Assembly: GCA_947454665.1 (NCBI GenBank)
Contig: CANGMU010000139.1
Span: forward strand, 1 to 6,348
DNA: 6,348 bases
Direction of reading: 5' to 3'
From: Pseudomonadota bacterium
Lineage (GTDB): Bacteria > Pseudomonadota > Gammaproteobacteria > Steroidobacterales > Steroidobacteraceae
A program made the position numbers and the translations under genes. Shown in pieces: positions 1-6,348 of the stretch (position 1 is its first letter; every line of letters starts with the position of its first letter). A model generated the notes under the pieces. That model was not told the DNA's origin, did not search any database, and was given only the letters and a program-made list of their open reading frames with translations.

Positions 1-1487
1 CCCAGGCGCGCGCGAAGCGCGGCACCGACGTCTCCCTCACCCGCGACGCGGACGTGCTGGACACCTGGTTCTCATCGGCGCTGTGGCCCTTCTCGACGCT
101 GGGCTGGCCGGAGAAGACGCCGGAACTGGCGCGCTACTACCCGGGCAACGTGCTCGTCACGGGCTTCGACATCATCTTCTTCTGGGTCGCCCGCATGATG
201 ATGTTCGGCCTGAAGTTCATGGACGACGTGCCGTTCAAGGAAGTCTACGTCCATGGCCTCGTGCGCGACGGCGAAGGCCAGAAGATGTCCAAGTCGAAGG
301 GCAACGTCATCGACCCGCTCGACATCATCGACGGCATCACGCTGGACGCGCTGCTGACCAAGCGCACGACCGGCCTCATGCAGCCGCACCTGAAGCCCGC
401 GATCGAGAAGGCCACGCGCAAACAGTTCCCGGCCGGCATCGAATCGCATGGCACCGATGCACTGCGCTTCACTTTCGCCGCGCTCGCGACGCAGAGCCGT
501 GACATCCGTTTCGACCTGGGCCGCGTCGGCGGCTATCGCAACTTCTGCAACAAACTGTGGAATGCCGCGCGCTTCGCGCTGATGGTCACCGAAGACAAGC
601 CCATCGCACCGGCCGGCACGGCACCGGCCTCGGTCGTGGACCGCTGGATCCTCTCGCGTCTCGGCCAGGCCATCGCGCGCGTGGAAACCGGCTTCGCCGA
701 ATACCGCTTCGACTACGCCTCGACCGCCCTCTATGAGTTCACGTGGTACGAGTTCTGCGACTGGTACCTGGAACTCATCAAGCCCGTCCTGAACGGCGAT
801 GACGAGGCGGCTGCTGCGGCAACGCGGCGCACGCTGCTCACCGTGCTGGAGGCGCTGCTGCGCGCCCTGCACCCGATCATGCCCTTCATCACCGAAGAGA
901 TCTGGCGCCGCGTCGCGCCGCTGGCCGGCGTCACGGGTGAAACGCTGATGCTGGCCGCCTGGCCTGCACCTGCCGGTTTCCCGCAGGATGCGGTCGCCGA
1001 GTCCGAAGTCGAATGGATCAAGGGCATCGTGCTCGGTGTGCGGCAGGTGCGCGGCGAAATGGATATCAGCCCGGCGAAGAAGCTGCCGCTGCTGGTGCGC
1101 AATGCGAATCCTGTGGACCGCGACGGTTTTGCGCGGCATGAAGGCTTCCTTGGCCGGCTGGCAGGGCTTGAGTCGGTGCAACTGCTATCTGATGACGAAA
1201 CGGCGCCGCCGGCCGCCGCAGCCGTCGTGGGAGAGGTTACGCTGCTCGTGCCGATGGCGGGCCTGATCGATCCGGCCGCTGAACTGACGCGCCTGACCAA
1301 GAAGCTCGAGAAGACGCGCCAGGAAATCTCCAAGGCAACGGCGAAGTTGTCGAACGCGAACTTCGTGGCCAACGCACCGGCAGAAGTGGTCGAACAGGAG
1401 CGCGAGCGCATCGCGCAGTTCGAACACACGGCAGAGAGCCTGGAACGCCAGATCACCCTCGTGAAGGGTTTGCTGGACGCCGGCTGA
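1..1487 (+). CDS. valS: Valyl-tRNA synthetase, C-terminal half (5' end cut by window)
   Basis: Class I aminoacyl-tRNA synthetase that charges tRNA-Val with valine in the cytoplasm. The frame is open from base 3 and gives 494 visible residues, so the GTG at 54 is an internal valine and not a start. Against a usual length near 950, about 460 residues are missing upstream, including the HIGH motif and most of the CP1 editing domain. Visible in order (numbering from base 3): the DTWFSSAL segment (about 20-27); the signature KMSKS at 94-98 (bases 282-296), which binds ATP during activation; the insert MQPHLKPAIEKATRKQFP and HGTDALRFT, as in proteobacterial ValS; the anticodon-binding domain from about residue 210 (VVDRWILSRL); and a C-terminal coiled coil from about 423 to the end, rich in K, E and Q, which contacts tRNA. 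It ends in TGA at 1485-1487, only 13 bases before the next gene. No frameshift or lost motif is seen. Identification is essentially certain. Confidence 0.97.
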   Translation, partial: QARAKRGTDVSLTRDADVLDTWFSSALWPFSTLGWPEKTPELARYYPGNVLVTGFDIIFFWVARMMMFGLKFMDDVPFKEVYVHGLVRDGEGQKMSKSKGNVIDPLDIIDGITLDALLTKRTTGLMQPHLKPAIEKATRKQFPAGIESHGTDALRFTFAALATQSRDIRFDLGRVGGYRNFCNKLWNAARFALMVTEDKPIAPAGTAPASVVDRWILSRLGQAIARVETGFAEYRFDYASTALYEFTWYEFCDWYLELIKPVLNGDDEAAAAATRRTLLTVLEALLRALHPIMPFITEEIWRRVAPLAGVTGETLMLAAWPAPAGFPQDAVAESEVEWIKGIVLGVRQVRGEMDISPAKKLPLLVRNANPVDRDGFARHEGFLGRLAGLESVQLLSDDETAPPAAAAVVGEVTLLVPMAGLIDPAAELTRLTKKLEKTRQEISKATAKLSNANFVANAPAEVVEQERERIAQFEHTAESLERQITLVKGLLDAG

Positions 1488-1500
1488 CGACAGGCCCGAC
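1488..1500 (+). promoter_or_regulatory. Short valS-MoxR spacer with weak ribosome binding site
   Basis: These 13 bases are the only gap between valS and the ATPase gene. They contain ACAGG at 1491-1495, whose AGG lies 6 bases before the ATG at 1501: a weak but well-placed Shine-Dalgarno match. No terminator hairpin fits here. The ATPase is therefore probably read from valS transcripts, from a promoter inside valS, or both. This is an inference from spacing only. Confidence 0.4.
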
Positions 1501-2430
1501 ATGGATCGCCTGGCCGCTTCGCTCTCTGCCTCGCTGGCGGCACTCGACCGGGTGATCCTCGGCAAGCCCGTGCAACTGAGGCTTGCACTGGCCTGCCTGC
1601 TCGCGCGCGGACACCTGCTGCTGGAAGACGTCCCTGGCGTCGGCAAGACGACGCTCGCCCAGGCCCTGGCGCAGGTCCTGGGCCTCGCTACCCAGCGCGT
1701 ACAGTTCACCAGCGACCTGCTGCCGGCCGACGTGCTCGGCGTCTCGATATTCGATCGCCACTCGCAGGCCTTCGAGTTCCGGCCCGGTCCGGTCTTCACG
1801 CAGCTGCTGCTGGCCGATGAAGTGAACCGCGCCAGCCCACGCACGCAGAGCGCGCTGCTCGAGGCCATGGAAGAGCAGCAGGTCAGTCTCGACGGCAGTA
1901 CGCATGCCCTGCCCGCGCCATTCTTCGTCGTGGCCACGCAGAACCCTCTCGAACAGGCCGGCACTTACCCCCTGCCCGAGTCGCAGCTCGACCGCTTTCT
2001 GATGCGCATCAGCCTCGGTTATCCGGCACCCGCGCTGGAACGCGAAGTCCTGCAGGACAGCGGACGCCACGCCCGCACCGGAGGCCTGGAGGCCGTGCTC
2101 GATCCGGCTGCCGTGCTGGCCCTGCAGGCGCGTGTCGGCGAGATCCACGTCGCACCCCTGCTGCTCGATTATGTGCAGGCACTGATCGCCCACACCCGTC
2201 GTGACGCCACGCTGCAGCTCGGCCTTTCGCCCCGCGCGGGCCAGGGTCTGGTGCGTGCCGCACGCGCCTGGGCCCTCCTGCAGGGACACAGCGGCGTGCT
2301 GCCGGAGGACGTGCAGGCCGTGTTGCCGGCCGTCGCCGGTCATCGCCTCGTGCCGCGCGGCCATCGTGACCGCGACGCGGGTCGGGACGTGGTGGCGGCG
2401 CTGCTCGCAGCGGTGCCCGTCCCGGCCTGA
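1501..2430 (+). CDS. MoxR-family AAA+ ATPase
   Basis: Cytoplasmic AAA+ ATPase of 309 residues, of usual length for the MoxR group, which is thought to act as a chaperone or remodelling factor for a partner encoded nearby. Motifs seen: GHLLLEDVPGVGKTTLA, with Walker A lysine K49 and T50; Walker B LLLADEVNR, with D106 and E107; sensor 1 ATQNP at 145-149; an ESQLDRF segment whose R165 is the likely arginine finger; and sensor 2 GLSPRAGQ at 241-248. The region VQFTSDLLPADVLG (67-80) is typical of MoxR. ATG at 1501 is the first start codon after the in-frame stop at 1462, and the protein reads like the family from its first residues. The gene is followed after 2 bases by the DUF58 gene and then tgpA, the same order as PA2875-PA2873 in P. 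aeruginosa. All ATPase residues are intact, so it should hydrolyse ATP. Its client is not shown by the sequence; the two downstream products are the obvious candidates. Confidence 0.95.
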   Translation: MDRLAASLSASLAALDRVILGKPVQLRLALACLLARGHLLLEDVPGVGKTTLAQALAQVLGLATQRVQFTSDLLPADVLGVSIFDRHSQAFEFRPGPVFTQLLLADEVNRASPRTQSALLEAMEEQQVSLDGSTHALPAPFFVVATQNPLEQAGTYPLPESQLDRFLMRISLGYPAPALEREVLQDSGRHARTGGLEAVLDPAAVLALQARVGEIHVAPLLLDYVQALIAHTRRDATLQLGLSPRAGQGLVRAARAWALLQGHSGVLPEDVQAVLPAVAGHRLVPRGHRDRDAGRDVVAALLAAVPVPA

Positions 2431-2432
2431 GC

Positions 2433-3422
2433 GTGGCCGCCTCGCGCCCCTTCGAGTGGCTGCGTCGCCGGGGCGAATCCGTCGCGCAACGCTGGTCGCG
2501 ACGTCGGCAAGGCCTCGACCGGATCCCGCTGACGTTGCACACGCGCAGGCTCTACATCCTGCCCACAGCCAGCGGTCTGCTGTTCGCCGCTACGGTGCTG
2601 GCGATCCTTGCAGCAGGGCTCAATTACGCCAACGGCCTGGTGCTTTTGCTCGGCTTCTTCCTCGCCGGCACAGGACTGTCCGGCCTGCATCAGACGCATC
2701 GACGACTGCTCGGTCTCGTCGTGGAATCGCTGACTCTGGACGGCGCACATGCCGGGTCCGCCCTGAGCTTGCGGCTTTGCCTGGGAGAAGCACGCGGGCA
2801 GGCCGCCGATGACTACCAGCTGTCGCTGCGCGATGAGCACGGCAAGCTGCTGCAGGCCCATGGCGAAGGCCCTGCCGAAGCACCGACGTTCACCCTTCTT
2901 CCTGTAGCCACGCAGCGTGGTCGCTGGCAGCTCCCGCCGCTGCGTCTGGACTGCGAAGCGCCCACCGGGCTTTTTCGCTGCTGGGTCTGGTTGCACATGG
3001 AGGCATCCGCCCTCGTCTTCCCGAGGCCCGCAGGGAACACACCGATGCCGGCTGCGCCAGATGACGAGGGCCACGCGGAGGGCTCGACGTCCGGACAGGA
3101 AGAGTGGTTTGCCTTGCGCCCCTTCCGCGATGGTGATTCGCCCCGGCATGCCGCGTGGAAGAGCCATGCACGCGGCCAGCCTCTGCAGTCGCGTGAATGG
3201 CGCGGACTATCCGGCAATCGGCATGTGTTCGATTACACCCAGCTCGCGGGCCTCGACCTGGAATCCCGTGTGTCGCAACTCACCGCCTGGGTGCTGGAAG
3301 CGACGCGACGCGGCGATTCCTTTGCCCTGCAGCTGCCCGGTCGCCGTATCGAAACGGGAAGCGGCGCCCAGCACCAGCAGGACTGCCTCGAGGCCCTGGC
3401 GCTGCACGGACTTCCGACGTGA
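2433..3422 (+). CDS. DUF58 membrane protein of the MoxR-TgpA module
   Basis: Protein of 329 residues. A basic N-terminal tail (RRR at 11-13, RRR at 23-25) and the segment LTLHTRRLYILPTASG lead into two transmembrane helices at about 44-62 and 66-86 joined by the short loop GLNYANG. The rest is soluble: a beta-rich stretch with RGRWQLPPLRLDCEAPTGLF (162-181) and the DUF58 hallmark LRPFRDGDSPRHAAWKSHAR (228-247) followed by REW. The C-terminal part (about 264-329) corresponds to the von Willebrand A-like half but has DYTQL where a metal-binding DxSxS would sit. Start: GTG at 2433, two bases after the ATPase stop, is the only start in reach and lacks a clear Shine-Dalgarno site, so translation is probably coupled to the ATPase gene. 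The stop overlaps the tgpA start by four bases. Function in the cell is unknown; DUF58 proteins are regularly encoded with MoxR ATPases and are proposed partners of them. Membrane anchoring suggests it links the ATPase to TgpA, which is inference. Confidence 0.93.
   Translation: MAASRPFEWLRRRGESVAQRWSRRRQGLDRIPLTLHTRRLYILPTASGLLFAATVLAILAAGLNYANGLVLLLGFFLAGTGLSGLHQTHRRLLGLVVESLTLDGAHAGSALSLRLCLGEARGQAADDYQLSLRDEHGKLLQAHGEGPAEAPTFTLLPVATQRGRWQLPPLRLDCEAPTGLFRCWVWLHMEASALVFPRPAGNTPMPAAPDDEGHAEGSTSGQEEWFALRPFRDGDSPRHAAWKSHARGQPLQSREWRGLSGNRHVFDYTQLAGLDLESRVSQLTAWVLEATRRGDSFALQLPGRRIETGSGAQHQQDCLEALALHGLPT
3419..3422 (+). promoter_or_regulatory. GTGA stop-start overlap between DUF58 and tgpA
   Basis: The TGA of the DUF58 gene (3420-3422) overlaps the GTG proposed as the tgpA start (3419-3421). 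Such four-base overlaps are a common form of translational coupling in bacterial operons. Upstream, only a poor GGA (3408-3410) could serve as a Shine-Dalgarno element, which fits re-initiation by ribosomes that have just finished DUF58. Confidence 0.7.
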
Positions 3423-5458
3423 CCGTCGCGGCGCCCGCACCCGCGTCGACGGAACGCGCGCTGCGACTGCCCTTCGCGGCCCTGGCCTTTGGCGTCCTGC
3501 TGCATGCCGATCGCATGCCCCTCTGGTGCAGCCTGACGGCACTCGCCGCGCTCATCTGGCGCCTTGGCGCCGGCCAGACCCGGTGGCGGCTGCCGCCGAT
3601 CTGGCTGCGAACGATCCTGACGCTCGCACTGGTCGTTCTCGTGGGCAGTCTGTTCCGGAGCCTGGGTGGCCTGACCGCCGGCAGCGCGCTCCTCATCACG
3701 ATGGGTTCGTTGAAGCTGCTGGAAACGCGTACGGTCCGAGATGGGCGCATCCTCGTGGGCACGGCGCTTTTCCTGCTCGTTGCGGCCTGTCTCGATCGAC
3801 AAGGGCTCGCCCGTCTGCCGCTGTACGCCGCTTCCACCGTGCTGTCCGTCGCAGCGCTGCTGGCTCTGGGCAGTTCAGCGATCGGGGCATCACCGCGCCT
3901 GGCCGTGCTGCGTGCGGGCCGTGACCTCGCCTTCGCGCTGCCCTTTGCGATCGCCTGTTTCCTGTTCTTCCCGCGCTTCGCCGGACCGCTTTGGGGCGCG
4001 CCGGAAGGCTCACGCGCCATCACCGGTCTGTCGGACGAGATGAGTCCCGGCAGCATCACGGAACTCGCGATCTCGGACGAGATCGCGTTCCGCGTCCGCT
4101 TCGACGGACGCGCACCCTCGCCACGGCAACGTTACTGGCGTGGCCCCGTGCTGCACGACTTCGATGGCTTCACGTGGCGACGCGGCTCGATACCACGTTT
4201 CCAAGCCGCACCGCTCGCAGGGGACGGCGGGACGCTGAAGCAGGACATCACACTCGAACCCAACGGCAGGGGCTTTGCCTTCGCACTCGATACACCGGAC
4301 TCGGTGGAACCTTCCGCAGCCACACGCATCCTGCTCGACACAGACCGACAGTTGCGGCTGTTGCGCGCGCCATCGCAACCGGTCCGCTATACCGTGTTCT
4401 CGCGCCTCGATCCGCAGGATGCGACAGCCTTGCGCGCATGGCAGCGAAAAGCGGATCTGGATCTGCCCGCACGCAGCAACCCGCGCAGCCTTGCGTTGGC
4501 CCAGGCACTGCGCGACTCGAATCCGCGTGATGCGGACTTCGCGCAGGCCGCGCTCGGCTATCTCCGGCGCGGCGACTTCCGGTATTCACTGACACCACCC
4601 CCCTTGCAGCAGGACTCCGTCGACGACCTGCTGTTCCGGACACGTGAAGGCTTCTGCGGGCATTTCGCTTCAGCCTTCGCCCTGCTGATGCGGGCCGGCG
4701 GTGTGCCAGCCCGTGTCGTCACCGGATACCTCGGTGGCGAATGGAACGGCTATGGTGGCTATTTCACCGTCCGCCAGGCGGAGGCCCACGCGTGGACCGA
4801 GGTCTGGCTCGAGGATCGCGGCTGGACACGCATCGATCCGACAACCGTGGTGCAACCCGCCCGACTCGAGGCATCGCTGCGTACGCTGCTGCCGGATGAA
4901 TCCTTCGGAGGCAGTCTGCTGCAGGCGCCGTGGACGAGGTCACTGTTCGACTACTGGGACGCCGGCAACCAGTGGTGGCAGCGGCGCGTGGTCGGTTTCA
5001 ACCTGCAGTCACAACGCGGCTTGCTGGATCGCATCGGCCTGCCCGATGCGGACTATCGGCTGCTCGCCGTACTCTGCGCCGGCGTGGCCGGGCTATGGCT
5101 GAGCCTGGTGGCCTGGCGGCTGCGACGCGAGACGGGCTTGCGCAGGGATCCTCTATCGCGCGCTTGGAATGAGCTTCGCGAGGCCTTGGCCCGCGGCGGC
5201 GTCGCCAGCCCGCAGCAGGCCGGCCCCCTCGACCTCGCGCGACGGGGCGCCCAGATCTGGCCCGACCTGGGTCCACAGCTGGAGTCCATCGCCCGCGACT
5301 ACGCAAATCTGCGCTATGCCGCGGAGGGCGCTGCAGACGGAATCGATGCGCAGGGACTGCGTCATCGCATCCGCCTGCTGTTGCCGCGGCTGCGGCGTTC
5401 TACGATGCACTCGAAGCCGGCGGATCCTGAACGCGCAACAAGATCAGCCCACCGCTGA
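3419..5458 (+). CDS. tgpA: TgpA-type membrane transglutaminase (DUF3488, transglutaminase, DUF4129)
   Basis: Inner-membrane protein of 679 residues, close to P. aeruginosa TgpA, whose transglutaminase domain lies in the periplasm. Residues 16-187 hold six or seven hydrophobic segments of the DUF3488 type, with the family signature SLKLLETRTVRDGR (97-110). Next comes MSPGSITELAISDEIAFRV (208-226) and YWRGPVLHDFDGFTW (239-253). The transglutaminase core follows with an intact triad: C413 in EGFCGHFASAF, H457 in AHAWTEVW and D473 in RIDPT. The spacing (44 and 16 residues) is that of the family as I remember it. A single transmembrane helix lies at about 546-566, then a C-terminal DUF4129 region (about 579-660, LSRAWNELREAL). 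The frame is also open back to an ATG at 3197, but those 74 codons are an arginine-rich shadow of the DUF58 gene, so I take GTG at 3419. The C-terminal 20 codons are antisense to the end of the neighbouring transporter gene. The substrate is unknown; the P. aeruginosa gene was reported essential. It could be a cross-linking, deamidating or proteolytic member of the fold. Confidence 0.94.
   Translation: MTVAAPAPASTERALRLPFAALAFGVLLHADRMPLWCSLTALAALIWRLGAGQTRWRLPPIWLRTILTLALVVLVGSLFRSLGGLTAGSALLITMGSLKLLETRTVRDGRILVGTALFLLVAACLDRQGLARLPLYAASTVLSVAALLALGSSAIGASPRLAVLRAGRDLAFALPFAIACFLFFPRFAGPLWGAPEGSRAITGLSDEMSPGSITELAISDEIAFRVRFDGRAPSPRQRYWRGPVLHDFDGFTWRRGSIPRFQAAPLAGDGGTLKQDITLEPNGRGFAFALDTPDSVEPSAATRILLDTDRQLRLLRAPSQPVRYTVFSRLDPQDATALRAWQRKADLDLPARSNPRSLALAQALRDSNPRDADFAQAALGYLRRGDFRYSLTPPPLQQDSVDDLLFRTREGFCGHFASAFALLMRAGGVPARVVTGYLGGEWNGYGGYFTVRQAEAHAWTEVWLEDRGWTRIDPTTVVQPARLEASLRTLLPDESFGGSLLQAPWTRSLFDYWDAGNQWWQRRVVGFNLQSQRGLLDRIGLPDADYRLLAVLCAGVAGLWLSLVAWRLRRETGLRRDPLSRAWNELREALARGGVASPQQAGPLDLARRGAQIWPDLGPQLESIARDYANLRYAAEGAADGIDAQGLRHRIRLLLPRLRRSTMHSKPADPERATRSAHR
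5400..5458. other. 59-bp tail-to-tail overlap of tgpA and the transporter gene
   Basis: The tgpA stop (TGA, 5456-5458, plus) lies inside the transporter gene, and the transporter stop (TAG on the minus strand, 5402-5400) lies inside tgpA. Both reading frames look genuine up to their stops: the tgpA side ends in a basic tail (LLPRLRRS and beyond) and the transporter side in RVQDPPASSAS. There is thus no intergenic DNA here to hold a terminator for either transcript. Confidence 0.85.
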
Positions 5459-6348
5459 TGAAGAGGATCGAGACCGACAGGATCGATCCGCGCGAAGAAC
5501 CGGTCAGCAGCGCGACGAAGCCGACCAGCAAGGGGCCGATGACCGTGCCGAATTTGCCGACCATGTTGTAGAAACCGAAGAACTCCGCCGCCTTGCCCAC
5601 TGGCACGAGGCGGCCGAAGAACGAGCGCGACAAGCTCTGCACCCCGCCCTGCACCAGCCCCACGACGACCGCCATCGCGAAAAACTCCGCGACCGTGTCG
5701 AGGAAATACGCCCACACGCTGACACCTGTATAGATGACGAGGCCCGCGAGCACCGCGCGACGCGGACCGAAGCGCTCGCCGAGCCGGCCGAACAGCAAGG
5801 CCGCCGGAAACGCAACGAACTGCACCAGCAACAAGGCCCCGAGCAGCGCCTTGCTGTCGAAGCCCAGGGCCATGCCGTAGTCGATGGCCATCTTGATGAT
5901 CGTGTTCACGCCGTCGATGTACAGCCAGTAGGCGATGAGGAAGGTGAACATCCCGCGATAGGCCCGCACCCGAGACAGCGTGCCACGCAGCTCCTTAAAG
6001 CCCTCGGAGATTGCCGCCATCGCGCCGATTCTCCGGTTGCCACCACGCTCGCGCACGAACAGCGCCAGCGGCACCGAGAACACCAGCCACCACAGCGCCA
6101 CCGACAGGAAGGACCAGCGGACCGCTTCCGCAGCACCGGCGAGGCCGAACCACGCCGGCTTCACGACCATCATCAGGTTCACCGTGAAGAGCAGCCCGCC
6201 ACCGAGGTACCCCAGCGCATAGCCCAGTGCAGACACGCGGTCGAAGTCCTTCGGTTCTGCCACGTCCAGCAAGAGGGAGTCGCTGAAGACGAGACCGCCG
6301 TTGAAGCCCAGCGTACCCAGCGTGAACAGCACCGCGGCCACGCCCCAC
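5400..6348 (-). CDS. UMF1-family MFS transporter (N-terminus cut by window)
   Basis: Major facilitator superfamily permease of the UMF1 type, related to yeast vacuolar Atg22, in the cytoplasmic membrane. The frame stays open to the right edge (Trp and Gly codons precede the GTG at 6341), so that GTG is an internal valine, and roughly 110 residues with about three helices are missing from the usual length. About nine hydrophobic segments are visible. Diagnostic stretches, numbered from base 6341: SDSLLLDVAEPKDFDRVSA and LGYALGYLGGG (20-49); a GRLGERFGPRR cytoplasmic loop (185-195), the usual MFS signature between helices; and GGVQSLSRSFFGRLVP followed by AAEFFGFYNMVGKFG (232-266), which is typical of UMF1. 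It ends with RVQDPPASSAS and TAG at 5402-5400. Substrate cannot be read from the sequence; members are annotated loosely as permeases, and Atg22 exports amino acids from the vacuole. It is transcribed towards tgpA, so it is not in that operon. Its promoter lies outside the window. Confidence 0.92.
   Translation of the reverse strand, partial: WGVAAVLFTLGTLGFNGGLVFSDSLLLDVAEPKDFDRVSALGYALGYLGGGLLFTVNLMMVVKPAWFGLAGAAEAVRWSFLSVALWWLVFSVPLALFVRERGGNRRIGAMAAISEGFKELRGTLSRVRAYRGMFTFLIAYWLYIDGVNTIIKMAIDYGMALGFDSKALLGALLLVQFVAFPAALLFGRLGERFGPRRAVLAGLVIYTGVSVWAYFLDTVAEFFAMAVVVGLVQGGVQSLSRSFFGRLVPVGKAAEFFGFYNMVGKFGTVIGPLLVGFVALLTGSSRGSILSVSILFISGGLILLRVQDPPASSAS
5443..5459. other. Small inverted repeat spanning the tgpA stop codon
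   Basis: ATCAGC (5443-5448) and GCTGAT (5454-5459) are perfect inverted repeats around a five-base loop, CCACC. The tgpA TGA lies within the right arm. A 6-bp stem is short, and on the plus strand it is followed by GAAGAGG and not a T run, so it does not look like an intrinsic terminator. It may be chance within coding sequence. Confidence 0.25.

Noticed and set aside
54..56. GTG as the start of the first gene
   Set aside because: The frame is open to the window edge and the codons before it read as ValS sequence, so this is an internal valine of a truncated gene.
606..629. Direct repeat GCACCGGCC at 606-614 and 621-629
   Set aside because: It encodes the Ala/Pro-rich linker APAGTAPAS in valS and reflects codon bias; only two copies, with no mobile or regulatory context.
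72..1181. A 369-codon open frame on the minus strand opposite valS
   Set aside because: It lies entirely antisense to a well-supported synthetase gene, has no recognisable domain, and is rich in Arg, His and Gln as expected of a shadow frame in GC-rich DNA.
1168..1191. Possible promoter: TTGAGT and TATCTG near the end of valS
   Set aside because: The two hexamers are only about 12 bases apart, too close for a sigma-70 promoter, and they fall in coding sequence.
1453..2364. A 303-codon open frame on the minus strand opposite the ATPase gene
   Set aside because: Fully antisense to the MoxR gene, with no recognisable motif; a product of GC-rich codon bias.
5383..5396. GCCGC-GGCT-GCGGC hairpin just past the transporter stop
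   Set aside because: Five-bp stem with no T run on either strand, inside coding sequence for the end of tgpA; not convincing as an intrinsic terminator.
6339..6341. GTG (minus strand) as the start of the transporter gene
   Set aside because: The frame continues upstream to the edge and the protein would lack about three of its expected helices; it is an internal valine.

Overview
The window is a GC-rich stretch of bacterial chromosome with almost no non-coding DNA. It holds five genes, two of them cut by the window edges. Four lie in a row on the plus strand: the 3' half of valS (valyl-tRNA synthetase), a MoxR-type AAA+ ATPase, a DUF58 membrane protein, and a TgpA-type membrane transglutaminase. 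The fifth, on the minus strand, is most of a UMF1-family major facilitator superfamily (MFS) transporter, which converges on the transglutaminase gene and overlaps its 3' end.

The valS insert after KMSKS resembles gammaproteobacterial ValS. The MoxR-DUF58-TgpA gene order is the one known from Pseudomonas aeruginosa (PA2875-PA2874-PA2873). Together with the GC bias at third codon positions this suggests a gammaproteobacterium, perhaps near Xanthomonadales, Nevskiales or Steroidobacterales. The family-level placement is a guess.

Layout: valS runs from the left edge to 1487. Thirteen bases follow, then the ATPase (1501-2430), a 2-base gap, DUF58 (2433-3422), a GTGA overlap, and tgpA (3419-5458). 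The transporter (5400-6348, minus) shares 59 bp with the end of tgpA. There is no intergenic stretch over 13 bases, no RNA gene, no mobile element and no CRISPR array.

The three central genes form a known type of module. A cytoplasmic MoxR ATPase probably acts as a chaperone or remodelling factor, DUF58 is a membrane-anchored partner, and TgpA carries a transglutaminase-fold catalytic domain expected in the periplasm. All the catalytic and nucleotide-binding residues one would check are present, so the module looks functional. Its substrate is not known. The window looks like a well-kept core-genome region. The points worth a second look are the tight junctions, the DUF58 protein without a metal-binding motif, and the convergent overlap, where no terminator is visible.
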